Below are positions 57,081-64,000 of a stretch of DNA of 64,000 nucleotides, one piece after another. The notes beneath the pieces are model-generated. The model worked only from the letters and a program-made list of their open reading frames with translations, did no database searches and was not told where the DNA came from. Origin of the DNA: Sulfuriroseicoccus oceanibius. Lineage in GTDB: Bacteria; Verrucomicrobiota; Verrucomicrobiia; Verrucomicrobiales; SLCJ01. Every line of letters starts with the position of its first letter. The stretch's first letter is position 1. Location of the stretch: contig NZ_CP066776.1 in NCBI RefSeq assembly GCF_010681825.2, forward strand, positions 2,666,001-2,730,000, read 5' to 3'. A program made the translations under genes and the position numbers.

Positions 57081-58292
57081 TTAAAAACTGAGACGGGCTC
57101 TAAGACCGCCGAGAACGAGAAGATCGTCAGACGGATTGAGTGCCGGATCAATCAAAACCTGAACCGACGGCGTCAGCGAGAAATGGGAAGAAACATCCCA
57201 GCGGAAAAACAATTCGGCCGCGGTTTGGTCTCCAAGAGTGTCGTTCGAAAGGCTCTCCCATCCCAAAGCCCCTCCAAACTCGCCAATGCCACTTTCAGGA
57301 CGGTAGAGCATGCCGGCGAGGATGGTTGCATCCGCACGAGAGGCCTCACCATCGGCCCAACCCACCCTGGCAAACGGCATCCATCCGCAGTCGAGCATCC
57401 AATTGTATGAAAGTGCCAGTCCCCAGCCATCGTCGTTCCCAAGTCCCGTCCGCTCGTCCGCATGCCAGAGGGTAAGATGAGCGGCCCTGTCGAGTCGCCT
57501 GGCCCTGTCCGGAGACCAACTCACATAGACTTGCTTGAAGAACTCCCAGCCATCGACAAGAAAATCGAAATCTTGGGCCGAGCCGTTGGCGTCATGAATG
57601 GAGGCCCCTACAACCCAGTCACTGCCAATCTTGAAACCAGCTCCGGCGCCAAAACCTAGGTCCGGATAAGGAATCGTAGAATTCACCAGCAGGGAGGCAT
57701 TCTGGAATCTATGCCACTGGCCGGAGTATCCCGAGATATCAACAAAATCTAGGCTGTCCAGACGGCCCACCACGAAGCCAAACCGCCCGTCGCACAGGAA
57801 CTGCTCCCAGTAAAGGGGAGCGAGAAACCATCCTGCTTCGGAAAAGCTTGCCCCGGTGACGCCAAGATATCCCAAGTTGGCACCCAGGGCTCCGGGCACT
57901 ACATCGCCACCCAGTTTGTCGCGGCTCTCTACCTTCCATACGAGGGATCCAGTGTCCTGCGTTCCCCGCCCGAGCAGCTCCCATTTCCCATAGATTCGAA
58001 ATACGCCACTGAAAGCATCGTCGTTGCCCGTCAGGGTTCCACCGGCCTTCTGGTAAAGGGTGGTGTAGTCCAGGCTAAAGTCAAAGCCTGAGCGTTCGCG
58101 CATTTGTTCCTTAAAAGTATACCAAGGGGTAAAAAGGTTCGCTTCCGGAGCTCCGTCATCGCGCTGCAGATCTGAACCAATGCTGGATGGACCTCCAATA
58201 AAATCCTCTTCAGATGACGGCATTGGCTCACTCTGGCCTGAGGCAATTGCCACGACAGACCAGACGAATACGAATATCTTTCTTGCGATCAT
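57081..58292 (-). CDS. OprB-family carbohydrate-selective porin
   Basis: 403 residues with a signal peptide (about 20 residues). The mature part has the alternating pattern of an outer-membrane beta-barrel and family segments GFDFSLDYTTLYQKAGGTLTG and GKWELLGRGTQDTGSLVW. It ends in GLRARLSF with the C-terminal Phe needed for barrel assembly. OprB proteins allow passive uptake of sugars or other solutes. It follows the amidase gene by 9 bp and is followed by attC site 1, so both may travel in one cassette. Confidence 0.88.
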   Translation of the reverse strand: MIARKIFVFVWSVVAIASGQSEPMPSSEEDFIGGPSSIGSDLQRDDGAPEANLFTPWYTFKEQMRERSGFDFSLDYTTLYQKAGGTLTGNDDAFSGVFRIYGKWELLGRGTQDTGSLVWKVESRDKLGGDVVPGALGANLGYLGVTGASFSEAGWFLAPLYWEQFLCDGRFGFVVGRLDSLDFVDISGYSGQWHRFQNASLLVNSTIPYPDLGFGAGAGFKIGSDWVVGASIHDANGSAQDFDFLVDGWEFFKQVYVSWSPDRARRLDRAAHLTLWHADERTGLGNDDGWGLALSYNWMLDCGWMPFARVGWADGEASRADATILAGMLYRPESGIGEFGGALGWESLSNDTLGDQTAAELFFRWDVSSHFSLTPSVQVLIDPALNPSDDLLVLGGLRARLSF

Positions 58293-58301
58293 GGAGGGAA
58301 T

Positions 58302-59837
58302 TCAAACTGGAATATATTTCACGGAGTAAGGTGCCCACTTCTCTTTCCAAGGGCGCGCCTGCTCCAGTTCGAAGGCAAGCTCGTAGAGCATCCTGTCTCC
58401 GCCGAGAGACGCCTGGAACATTGTTCCCACCGGCAATCCGGAGACACCGCACCAATAGAGCGGGACCGACATTGCAGGGATGCCCGCCACATTCGTCGGA
58501 GCTGTGAACGCCATTCTTTCTTGCAGGAATTCAAGGAGTGCGTCGTTGACCTTGTCTACCGGGCGCAGTTCCTCTTTGCCTACCGAAACCACTGGCATCA
58601 CAGGCGACATCAGGACATCGATCTTCTGGAACAGGGCACCATACATTCCGGGCACCTTGTCGAGGTAGGCAAGGCCCTTCCTTTCCTGCTCGGCAGGAAT
58701 GGTCGCTCCATAGGCGATCAGGGAGGCCGTCCACGGATCAAGCAAGCCGGATTCGGCCGCCGGACGTCCACTGAGCCCGGACGCCATTTCGGCAAAGACA
58801 CCGAATCGCCGAAGAAACGCCCCGTTGTAGTTCTGGAAGAACTCTTCGGTATCGAGCGGCATGTCGACTTCAACAACCTCGTGTCCCAATCCTTCGAGCA
58901 ACTTCACGGAACTTTCCATCGCGGCCACGACCCCTGCCTCGGATTTCATTCCATTGCTCATATGAGTCGCGACGCCGATCCTGAGTCGGCGCTTTGACGG
59001 TCCCTCGACCAATCCGACGGGCTCGAATATTCTACCTGACTTGTCCTCGGTTTCGTTGAAGAGAGCAGCGCTGTCCCTTACAGTGCGGCTGATGGCCTGG
59101 TTGGTTTTGAATGGATTGTGTCCGCCATCGGCCTCTCCCGAGAGCATGCGCCCCCGGCTCGGTTTCATGCCAAACACGCCATTGGCGGATGCCGGAAGCC
59201 TATTGGATCCGCCACCATCGGTTCCGTGAACCAATGGCAGAATGCCCGCCGCAACGGCTGCGGCAGCACCACCACTCGAGCCCAAAGTGGACTTGGATAA
59301 ATCCCATGGATTGCGGGTCGGACCAAATGCGGTGTTGTTGGTAACGACGCCAAGCTGGGCGAACTCCGGGACATTGGTCATGCCGATGATGTTCATCCCT
59401 GCAGCCTCGACTCCGTCGATATAAGCAACATTCTTCTTGGGGACGTTTGTCAGCCACAACCTTGAACCGTCTGTACGACGCACGCCTCCGACATCGATCA
59501 TGTCCTTGATCAATATTGGAACGCCCGCAAAAGTGCTGTCGAGCGGTATGGTCTCCGCCCTTGCCCTCGCCCGGTCGAAAGTCCGAGTGGTGATCGCATT
59601 GATGATTGGCTCAACCGCCTCAATGCGACGGATGACAACCTCCACTAGTTCCTTGACGCTAATCTCCCTCTTCTTAACCAGTTGTGCCAAACCCAGGGCA
59701 TCGAAATCAACCAATTCGTCGATTTGGCGCAAGCGGGGCGAGACAACGCCTTCTCCACGAGAGTAGAGGGGCGCGGCTATGGATCCAAGCAAGCCTCCAG
59801 CAATAGTATTCAAGAATTCTCTTCGATCTATTTTCAT
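58302..59837 (-). CDS. Amidase signature family enzyme, Tat-exported
   Basis: 511 residues from the ATG at 59837. The N-terminus has a twin-arginine signal (DRREFLNTIAGGLLGS). The amidase signature shows the catalytic Lys in ILIKDMIDVGG, the cis-Ser in TLGSSGGAAAAVA and the nucleophilic Ser in GTDGGGSNRLPAS. These enzymes hydrolyse amides, aryl-acyl amides or amino-acid amides; the substrate is not evident. The partner porin gene follows by 9 bp. It lies between attC sites 2 and 1. Confidence 0.9.
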   Translation of the reverse strand: MKIDRREFLNTIAGGLLGSIAAPLYSRGEGVVSPRLRQIDELVDFDALGLAQLVKKREISVKELVEVVIRRIEAVEPIINAITTRTFDRARARAETIPLDSTFAGVPILIKDMIDVGGVRRTDGSRLWLTNVPKKNVAYIDGVEAAGMNIIGMTNVPEFAQLGVVTNNTAFGPTRNPWDLSKSTLGSSGGAAAAVAAGILPLVHGTDGGGSNRLPASANGVFGMKPSRGRMLSGEADGGHNPFKTNQAISRTVRDSAALFNETEDKSGRIFEPVGLVEGPSKRRLRIGVATHMSNGMKSEAGVVAAMESSVKLLEGLGHEVVEVDMPLDTEEFFQNYNGAFLRRFGVFAEMASGLSGRPAAESGLLDPWTASLIAYGATIPAEQERKGLAYLDKVPGMYGALFQKIDVLMSPVMPVVSVGKEELRPVDKVNDALLEFLQERMAFTAPTNVAGIPAMSVPLYWCGVSGLPVGTMFQASLGGDRMLYELAFELEQARPWKEKWAPYSVKYIPV

Positions 59838-59869
59838 TATATCGACATCGTTTGTAAGCAATTTTAAAA

Positions 59870-59974
59870 CCGAACGTAAAAGGCCAGACAACCGCGCCTA
59901 GCAACGATGAAAGCCTACAGATCTTGCGGACAACATCCAGCGTTATCGCGGTTGGCTGCGCCGTCTTGTTCGCC
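59870..59974 (-). other. attC site 2 (long class)
   Basis: On the minus strand: GGCGAACAAGACGGCGCAGCC at the 5' side and GGCCTTTTACGTTCGGT at the 3' side. AACCGCG and CGCGGTT pair in the middle. The same site with small changes occurs at 61101, 62216 and 62806. Confidence 0.85.
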
Positions 59975-59980
59975 AGAGTT

Positions 59981-60415
59981 TTAGTTTGTAGTGGGGATTG
60001 AATCGATCCAAGCCTGGATGGCTATGGGAGTCCGTGACGAAACGAGCAAAGCAGTCAGGAAGGTCACGCACGATACTGAGAATCCCCAGAGCTGCCGTCT
60101 CGAAAATCGGCGCGATCCAATGAACACGGAAATCCACGCGCACAGAACAGCCAGAGTCGCAAACGCACCAAGGTAAAAGGATGCAGCAGGGAGAAATGGG
60201 GAAGTAGTGAATCGAAAGACATCTCCTCCTCCCTGCCAGGTTGTAGTAAGCATGAATGCGTCCCAGCAGATCGAGTTGAGGACCAGATAGTGTGCCGCGA
60301 GTATCGGAACGAATGCTTCACTCATCGGCTTTGAGCGGGAAAAGGCCAACGCCAATGAAGCGAACCCAACAAGCAGGATCAAGAGGAGTTGGGGGAATGT
60401 CCACGTAACAGGCAT
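59981..60415 (-). CDS. Cassette gene: membrane protein of unknown function
   Basis: 144 residues with four hydrophobic segments (QLLLILLVGFASLALAFS; FYLGAFATLAVLCAWISVFIG and others). No family recognised. Its stop is 7 bp from attC site 2, and its start follows attC site 3, the normal single-gene cassette arrangement. Confidence 0.75.
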   Translation of the reverse strand: MPVTWTFPQLLLILLVGFASLALAFSRSKPMSEAFVPILAAHYLVLNSICWDAFMLTTTWQGGGDVFRFTTSPFLPAASFYLGAFATLAVLCAWISVFIGSRRFSRRQLWGFSVSCVTFLTALLVSSRTPIAIQAWIDSIPTTN

Positions 60416-60421
60416 TTTTGA

Positions 60422-60486
60422 GGCGAACGTTGAGGCCAGCTAGCCCGGCACCGGGGGCGATCTCGACTTTGGTTTAAGGGTTAAAG
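60422..60486 (-). other. attC-like site 3 (short, degenerate)
   Basis: The left end carries the expected GCGAACGTT box, and a small inner hairpin CCCGG/CCGGG is present at about 60444-60456. The opposite box is GTTAAAG (60480-60486) or GTTTAAG, which differs from the others. A decayed or divergent attC is the best reading. Confidence 0.45.
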
Positions 60487-61095
60487 TTACTTCTTAACTT
60501 TAGACTTCGGGACGGGTGTCGGGTCAGATGCGGCGGCTTGTTCTCCTTCTTCTTTCGGAGCCTCTCCATCTACGCTGACTATGCGAGCGTCTACAAAGTA
60601 ATCAAACCCAAACGAGTCATAAGGACAACATACAAACTTCAATTTTGAGGTATTGCTTAAATTCTTGATACCCTGATTAGGTTCTGAGGCACGGAATAGG
60701 TAATGAAATACGGGACCTTGCTTTGGTCCACCTTGATATAGGAGAGCTTCTTCAATTTCACCATCAAGGCTAGTCTCAACAATTAGATATTCATCATAAA
60801 CACCTTCTGTCCCATCAATATTCTCAGGTATGCGGTACGTTGACTTGTAAGTGTAAACGATCTTCGTCCCAGCTACAGGTTCAAACAACCTCAACAGTAA
60901 CTCTTCATTCCAAGGTTCAAGTTGTTCAATCAGAGCAATATTAATCTTTGATTCGCTAAACACCCCCTCTTGCTGGAACACCCTGTCTTCATAGAGGGGC
61001 CACGCCTCATCGGGATGATTGACTTCATCGCTAGAGTTCTTGCAGCCAGAAACCGAAAGCAGTCCAATTACTGCCAATATGGCGATAATTCGCAT
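60487..61095 (-). CDS. Cassette gene: predicted lipoprotein of unknown function
   Basis: 202 residues with a lipoprotein signal ending in lipobox VSGC (Cys18). The mature part is acidic and includes TYKSTYRIPENIDGTEGVYDEYLIVET; it ends with a Pro/Lys-rich tail. No family recognised. It is markedly AT-richer than the core genes, which fits recent acquisition. Its start lies 5 bp from attC site 4. Confidence 0.75.
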   Translation of the reverse strand: MRIIAILAVIGLLSVSGCKNSSDEVNHPDEAWPLYEDRVFQQEGVFSESKINIALIEQLEPWNEELLLRLFEPVAGTKIVYTYKSTYRIPENIDGTEGVYDEYLIVETSLDGEIEEALLYQGGPKQGPVFHYLFRASEPNQGIKNLSNTSKLKFVCCPYDSFGFDYFVDARIVSVDGEAPKEEGEQAAASDPTPVPKSKVKK

Positions 61096-61100
61096 TTTTG

Positions 61101-61206
61101 GGAGAACGTAAAAGGCCAGACAACCGCGCCTGGCAACTGTGAAAGTCTAGTGGTCTTGCAAACAAGATCCAGGGTTATCGCGGTTGGCTGCGCCGTCTTG
61201 TTCGGC
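61101..61206 (-). other. attC site 4 (long class)
   Basis: Ends GCCGAAC / GTTCTCC on the minus strand, with the same AACCGCG/CGCGGTT core as site 2. The stop of the gene at 61147-61623 lies inside it. Confidence 0.85.
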
Positions 61207-61623
61207 TGATTTCTTACGCTTAAGCTCCCTCCAAATGATCTCATCGAGAACGTACACCTTGCCGTTTTTAATCTTTCGATCCGGAATGCCATCTCCATTA
61301 AGATCGCTAATGAACCACGTCGGCTCATCCACATAATTAGATATCGTTATTTCAGCTTCTCTTTCAGATTTCAATTCCAACATACGAGGTGTGCTTCCAC
61401 CTGATTCAAGTTGGAGTGCAGTGAGCCCCCCATCGATATTGGATACAATCATTGTGCGTGGATTCGCTCCAGCCTGACGTATGACCACAGCTCGATCCGT
61501 CTCGAGCACTAAGACATCTTTTGGAAGTTCGGTTGCCTTCGTCAGAACTCTACCTGCCGGTGTGTCAGGTGAATGACAAGCTGACAGAAATATGGTTATC
61601 AATGTGATTATCAGCGGTCGCAT
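61147..61623 (-). CDS. Cassette gene: predicted lipoprotein, reading into its attC
   Basis: 158 residues. Signal with lipobox LSAC (Cys16). A calcium-loop-like motif DLNGDGIPD lies near residue 108. The last about 20 residues (SAEQDGAANRDNPG...) are encoded by attC site 4, so the gene ends inside its recombination site, a feature known from integron cassettes. No family recognised. Confidence 0.75.
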   Translation of the reverse strand: MRPLIITLITIFLSACHSPDTPAGRVLTKATELPKDVLVLETDRAVVIRQAGANPRTMIVSNIDGGLTALQLESGGSTPRMLELKSEREAEITISNYVDEPTWFISDLNGDGIPDRKIKNGKVYVLDEIIWRELKRKKSAEQDGAANRDNPGSCLQDH

Positions 61624-61628
61624 TTTTT

Positions 61629-61756
61629 GCCGAACGTCGAAGTGGTGGCACCCGCTACCGGGAGCGCCAGTCCGACAAAGGGTAAAGGGTTCTCATCCCG
61701 GTTCAATCTCCGACTCGCGGCGGGGTAGCGGGTTGTCCACCCACGCCTTGTTCGCT
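61629..61756 (-). other. attC site 5 (second long class, 128 bp)
   Basis: On the minus strand it runs from AGCGAAC to GTTCGGC. The arms GGTAGCGGG and CCCGCTACC pair, with extra bases on one side. Its sequence differs from the AACCGCG class but shares the end boxes and GCCTTG with site 8. Confidence 0.75.
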
Positions 61757-62209
61757 GTTGGGTTTCGTGAGGCTTGCGAGGTAGGAAGCGAAGTCTTCAG
61801 ACATCTGAAAATCGGTGATCTTATCGAAATCCTTCTCTTCGAAACCCCGAAGGCCCAGCACATACTCGGCCTCAGATGCACGGAGATCATCCTCAAAGAG
61901 CACGAACGATCGGTACATATTGATGCTGAACTCGGTGTAGGTCTCCGTGCAGATCCGGCCACAAGTCCTGCATCGATACCGGCGCCTTGAGTCACCCTGA
62001 CGCTGGATGCCCTCGTCGATCGCATCAAAACCATTCCGAATCACCTCCTGAATCAGAATCTCGGAATCCCAGAGCAATGTGGGAGCGATTCCGTAGTCCT
62101 CGAAATTGAAGCTGACTATCTTCTGGAATCCGGGGACACCGCATCGGCATTCCTGCTTCACGGCAGCCACAACGTCGCTATTGAACTGGTCGGGTGTTAG
62201 TGGCTCCAT
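61703..62209 (-). CDS. Cassette gene: Cys-rich protein of unknown function
   Basis: 168 residues from the ATG at 62209. Two Cys groups, CRCG near residue 20 and CRTCGRICTETY at about 101-112, look like parts of a zinc ribbon. No family recognised. The upstream extension to 62284 would run through attC site 6 and is not used. Its stop lies inside attC site 5. Confidence 0.7.
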   Translation of the reverse strand: MEPLTPDQFNSDVVAAVKQECRCGVPGFQKIVSFNFEDYGIAPTLLWDSEILIQEVIRNGFDAIDEGIQRQGDSRRRYRCRTCGRICTETYTEFSINMYRSFVLFEDDLRASEAEYVLGLRGFEEKDFDKITDFQMSEDFASYLASLTKPNSEQGVGGQPATPPRVGD

Positions 62210-62215
62210 TTTCTT

Positions 62216-62322
62216 CAGCGAACGTAAAAGGCCAGACAACCGCGCCTGGCAACGGCGATAGCCTACAGATCTTGTGAAGAACATTCAGCGTTATCGCGGT
62301 TGGCTGCGCCGTCTTGTTAGCT
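62216..62322 (-). other. attC site 6 (long class)
   Basis: Same core as sites 2, 4 and 7. Its right box reads AGCTAAC on the minus strand (62322-62316), where the stop codon of the next gene overlaps it. Confidence 0.85.
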
Positions 62323-62799
62323 TGTTGGGTTGGGGGTGTCGAGCCTAAGGCCTCCGACTTTCGGATAAACGTCTGGCGAAACGGCGGGGCCGCTGCGACC
62401 AGAGAAATCTGATGGCTCGAGCGAGTCAAGATACTCAAGACATGCGGGCAAAAAGAGATCAATCACCTCTCCCAATTCGATGAATCTGCATCTCCAGAAC
62501 AGAATCTTGCTTGATGAGGTATTGCTTTTTGAATCGACCGCTACGCAAAAAAGATCGAACGGATATTCATCAGCGAGATCTAATGGCATTAAGCTCCAAT
62601 CTCCTTTGTGATCCATTTCGACGTCGATGATGAGCTTTCGGTCGTCCACGATTCCAGAGACGCTAGCATGGGCATGTCGTCCTCTATGTATCGGCTCCAT
62701 CCCTCGCCTCTTTCCGAACGAATGAACCTTGTCTCGGTATGGCTGCATCTGAGCAAGATACCTTTGCTCCTTCTCTAAGATGCGATCTGGATCATCCAT
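62317..62799 (-). CDS. Cassette gene: soluble protein of unknown function
   Basis: 160 residues, no signal or TM. It contains DRKLIIDVEMDHKGDWSLMPLD and KILFWRCRFIELGEVIDLFL. Not recognised. Its stop overlaps the attC 6 end box and its start is 7 bp from attC 7, so the cassette is tightly packed. Confidence 0.7.
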   Translation of the reverse strand: MDDPDRILEKEQRYLAQMQPYRDKVHSFGKRRGMEPIHRGRHAHASVSGIVDDRKLIIDVEMDHKGDWSLMPLDLADEYPFDLFCVAVDSKSNTSSSKILFWRCRFIELGEVIDLFLPACLEYLDSLEPSDFSGRSGPAVSPDVYPKVGGLRLDTPNPTS

Positions 62800-62805
62800 T
62801 TCTTG

Positions 62806-62911
62806 AGCTAACGTTTAAGGCCAGACAACCGCGCCTGGCAACGATGAAAGCCTACAGATCTTGCGAACAACATCCAGCGTTATCGCGGTTGGCTGCGCCG
62901 ACTTGTTCGGC
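62806..62911 (-). other. attC site 7 (long class)
   Basis: Left box GAGCTAACG, right box GTTCGGC on the plus strand, with the same AACCGCG core; one base differs in GCCGACTTG against GCCGTCTTG of the other copies. Confidence 0.85.
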
Positions 62912-62921
62912 TTGTAAGTTT

Positions 62922-63272
62922 TCAGGTGTGGGTGCTGCCCACAAAGGCAACCTTGTCGCTAGCATCAAACGCCACCAACAGAAATTGTGGGCCAAATCCA
63001 TCAATGCAGTAAGCACGAATGCTGTGGCCCTTCATGACCTCCTCGGATAGCACCTCCGCAACCCAACCTGGCCGATCACTACCGGCGCTGAAATCATACA
63101 TTGGGAGACCTAGAATCGAGTCAACTTCATCGACCGGCATTCCTGGCTCAATTAGTCTCCACGATTCGATCAGCCGTTCTCGAGTAGTCTCGTAGGGGTT
63201 GAAGTGCCAACCTCCAATCCATCCCAATGCTACGCAACAAATTGCCAGTAGAAGGGGAAGGGTAAGTTTCAT
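62922..63272 (-). CDS. Cassette gene: small exported or anchored protein (SmpA/OmlA-like pattern)
   Basis: 116 residues with an N-terminal hydrophobic segment (LPLLLAICCVALGWIGGW). The segment IEPGMPVDEVDSILGLPM resembles the 'l.pGMs..eV..iLG.P' motif of BamE/SmpA-type small domains; the likeness is modest. Stop is 11 bp from attC 7, start 6 bp from attC 8. Confidence 0.7.
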   Translation of the reverse strand: MKLTLPLLLAICCVALGWIGGWHFNPYETTRERLIESWRLIEPGMPVDEVDSILGLPMYDFSAGSDRPGWVAEVLSEEVMKGHSIRAYCIDGFGPQFLLVAFDASDKVAFVGSTHT

Positions 63273-63277
63273 TTTTT

Positions 63278-63402
63278 GCCGAACGTCGAAGTCCTCTCAC
63301 ACCTGCACGAGGGCGAGGCTTCGACAGTGGGTTGATGGTTGAATGATCATGACGGATTGAACTCGCAGCGGGGCAGGTGTTGAGAGCGACGCCTTGTTCG
63401 AC
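63278..63402 (-). other. attC site 8 (second long class, 125 bp)
   Basis: On the minus strand from GTCGAAC to GTTCGGC. Shares GACGTTCGGC and CAAGGCGTCG-like ends with site 5. The inner arms pair over part of the length. Confidence 0.75.
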
Positions 63403-63999
63403 TTATTGATTCGTGTTCATCAGGCGGAACCGAATGGAAAACTCCTCGCAAAACGCCCACAGGCCTCTCTCATCAGCTTCCAGCACCAACTTCACCGTAG
63501 AGGTGCCATCATGCCCCTGTTCTTTCAGGGCAGTCAGAATCTCGCTCGGATTGCTCTTAATTGATCGCTCAAGATCCACTACGGTCTTCGCGTGCCAGTC
63601 TGCCTGCATCAGCACATCGGAGCCAGTGCCGTCCGACATCATCCCTCCGCCAATTGACATGTAGATTGCTCCATCATCCATTTTGAGGGACGTATTCACG
63701 TGGGCGTCTCTGAGTAACTTAACATCCTCGCTCGTCGGATTATGGGCGATGTCGATCACACCCTTGAGCCGGTAGCGCTCGATAGTGTCTGGCCAGTTCT
63801 TGTGAATAATCTCTACGACCTCTCGATTCGACCAGTTCCCGTGTGGATAAACCTGAATCTCGTAAAGACTAGAGGTCGTCACAAGGGCGAATAATACTGG
63901 TCCAGTCCGCTCTGCGAATCCATCGCCCTCAATGCTGGTCCCCAAGTGCAAATGATACACTCCCCAATCGTTGAGCATGTCATCCTGCTTGCCAGCTTT
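63403..63999 (-). CDS. Cassette gene: protein of unknown function (5' end outside window)
   Basis: The frame remains open to the right edge, so the start is probably beyond it; an internal ATG at 63978 gives 191 residues. It contains DWGVYHLHLGTSIEG and ADERGLWAFCEEFSIRFRL. Not recognised. Its stop directly abuts attC site 8, as in other cassettes. Confidence 0.65.
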   Translation of the reverse strand, partial: KAGKQDDMLNDWGVYHLHLGTSIEGDGFAERTGPVLFALVTTSSLYEIQVYPHGNWSNREVVEIIHKNWPDTIERYRLKGVIDIAHNPTSEDVKLLRDAHVNTSLKMDDGAIYMSIGGGMMSDGTGSDVLMQADWHAKTVVDLERSIKSNPSEILTALKEQGHDGTSTVKLVLEADERGLWAFCEEFSIRFRLMNTNQ

Positions 64000-64000
64000 C

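Noticed and set aside
61068-61334. Short open frames across attC sites (for example 61068-61334 and 62178-62462)
   Set aside because: They are the translation of the conserved attC sequence itself and recur with each copy; they do not represent independent genes.

Overview
The window is about 60% GC and gene-dense. It looks like the chromosome of a free-living, Gram-negative-type (diderm) bacterium, most likely a member of the PVC group near Verrucomicrobiota. That placement is inferred from overall protein character, from the GldA/F/G plus DUF4340 operon, from typical secreted Sel1-repeat and PDZ proteins, and from the many short intergenic hairpin repeats. No rRNA or tRNA gene marks it directly. 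An outer-membrane porin, a phosphatidylserine synthase and undecaprenyl-phosphate enzymes support a diderm with peptidoglycan. Selenium use is shown by the SelB C-terminus at the left edge and a complete tRNA 2-selenouridine synthase.

Positions 1-22.8 kb are core genome: selB (end only), sucB and sucA (2-oxoglutarate dehydrogenase), a four-gene ABC exporter operon (ATPase, permease, GldG-like, DUF4340), an aminopeptidase P, a tandem pair of PDZ/trypsin-like proteins of which the second looks catalytically dead, carA, an FHA protein, purA, uppS, two unknown exported or anchored proteins, an L,D-transpeptidase lipoprotein and a rhodanese. Positions 23-33 kb are looser: an IS110-family element with a structured leader, a RidA protein, mnmH, a GH25 lysozyme, several hypotheticals and dense intergenic repeats. 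Positions 33-54 kb return to core genes: a PTS IIA protein, argS, a Na/Ca exchanger, a YugP-like protein lacking its HEXXH motif, a Sel1 protein, fba, a DciA-like protein, a ferredoxin, a P-II protein, uppP, an M23 peptidase, a GT39-type glycosyltransferase, an ABC ATPase with a solute-binding protein but no permease, carboxynorspermidine synthase, an unknown protein with a kinase-like residue pattern, and pssA.

Positions 54-56.5 kb are a mosaic of intergenic repeats, including a MITE-like element. From about 57.0 kb to the right edge every gene lies on the minus strand, and nearly every gap holds a site of 55-130 bp that begins and ends with GAAC/GTTC boxes and folds imperfectly on itself. 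I read this as an integron gene-cassette array with eight attC sites. The attI/intI end, if present, lies beyond the right edge. Most cassettes carry one small unknown protein (lipoproteins, membrane proteins), while one unusually large interval carries an amidase and an OprB-like porin.

The observations most worth pursuing are the cassette array and its two-gene porin/amidase cassette, the IS110 element with its candidate guide RNA, the degenerate enzymes (pseudo-protease, pseudo-YugP), and the intergenic hairpin families whose arms change in a compensatory way.
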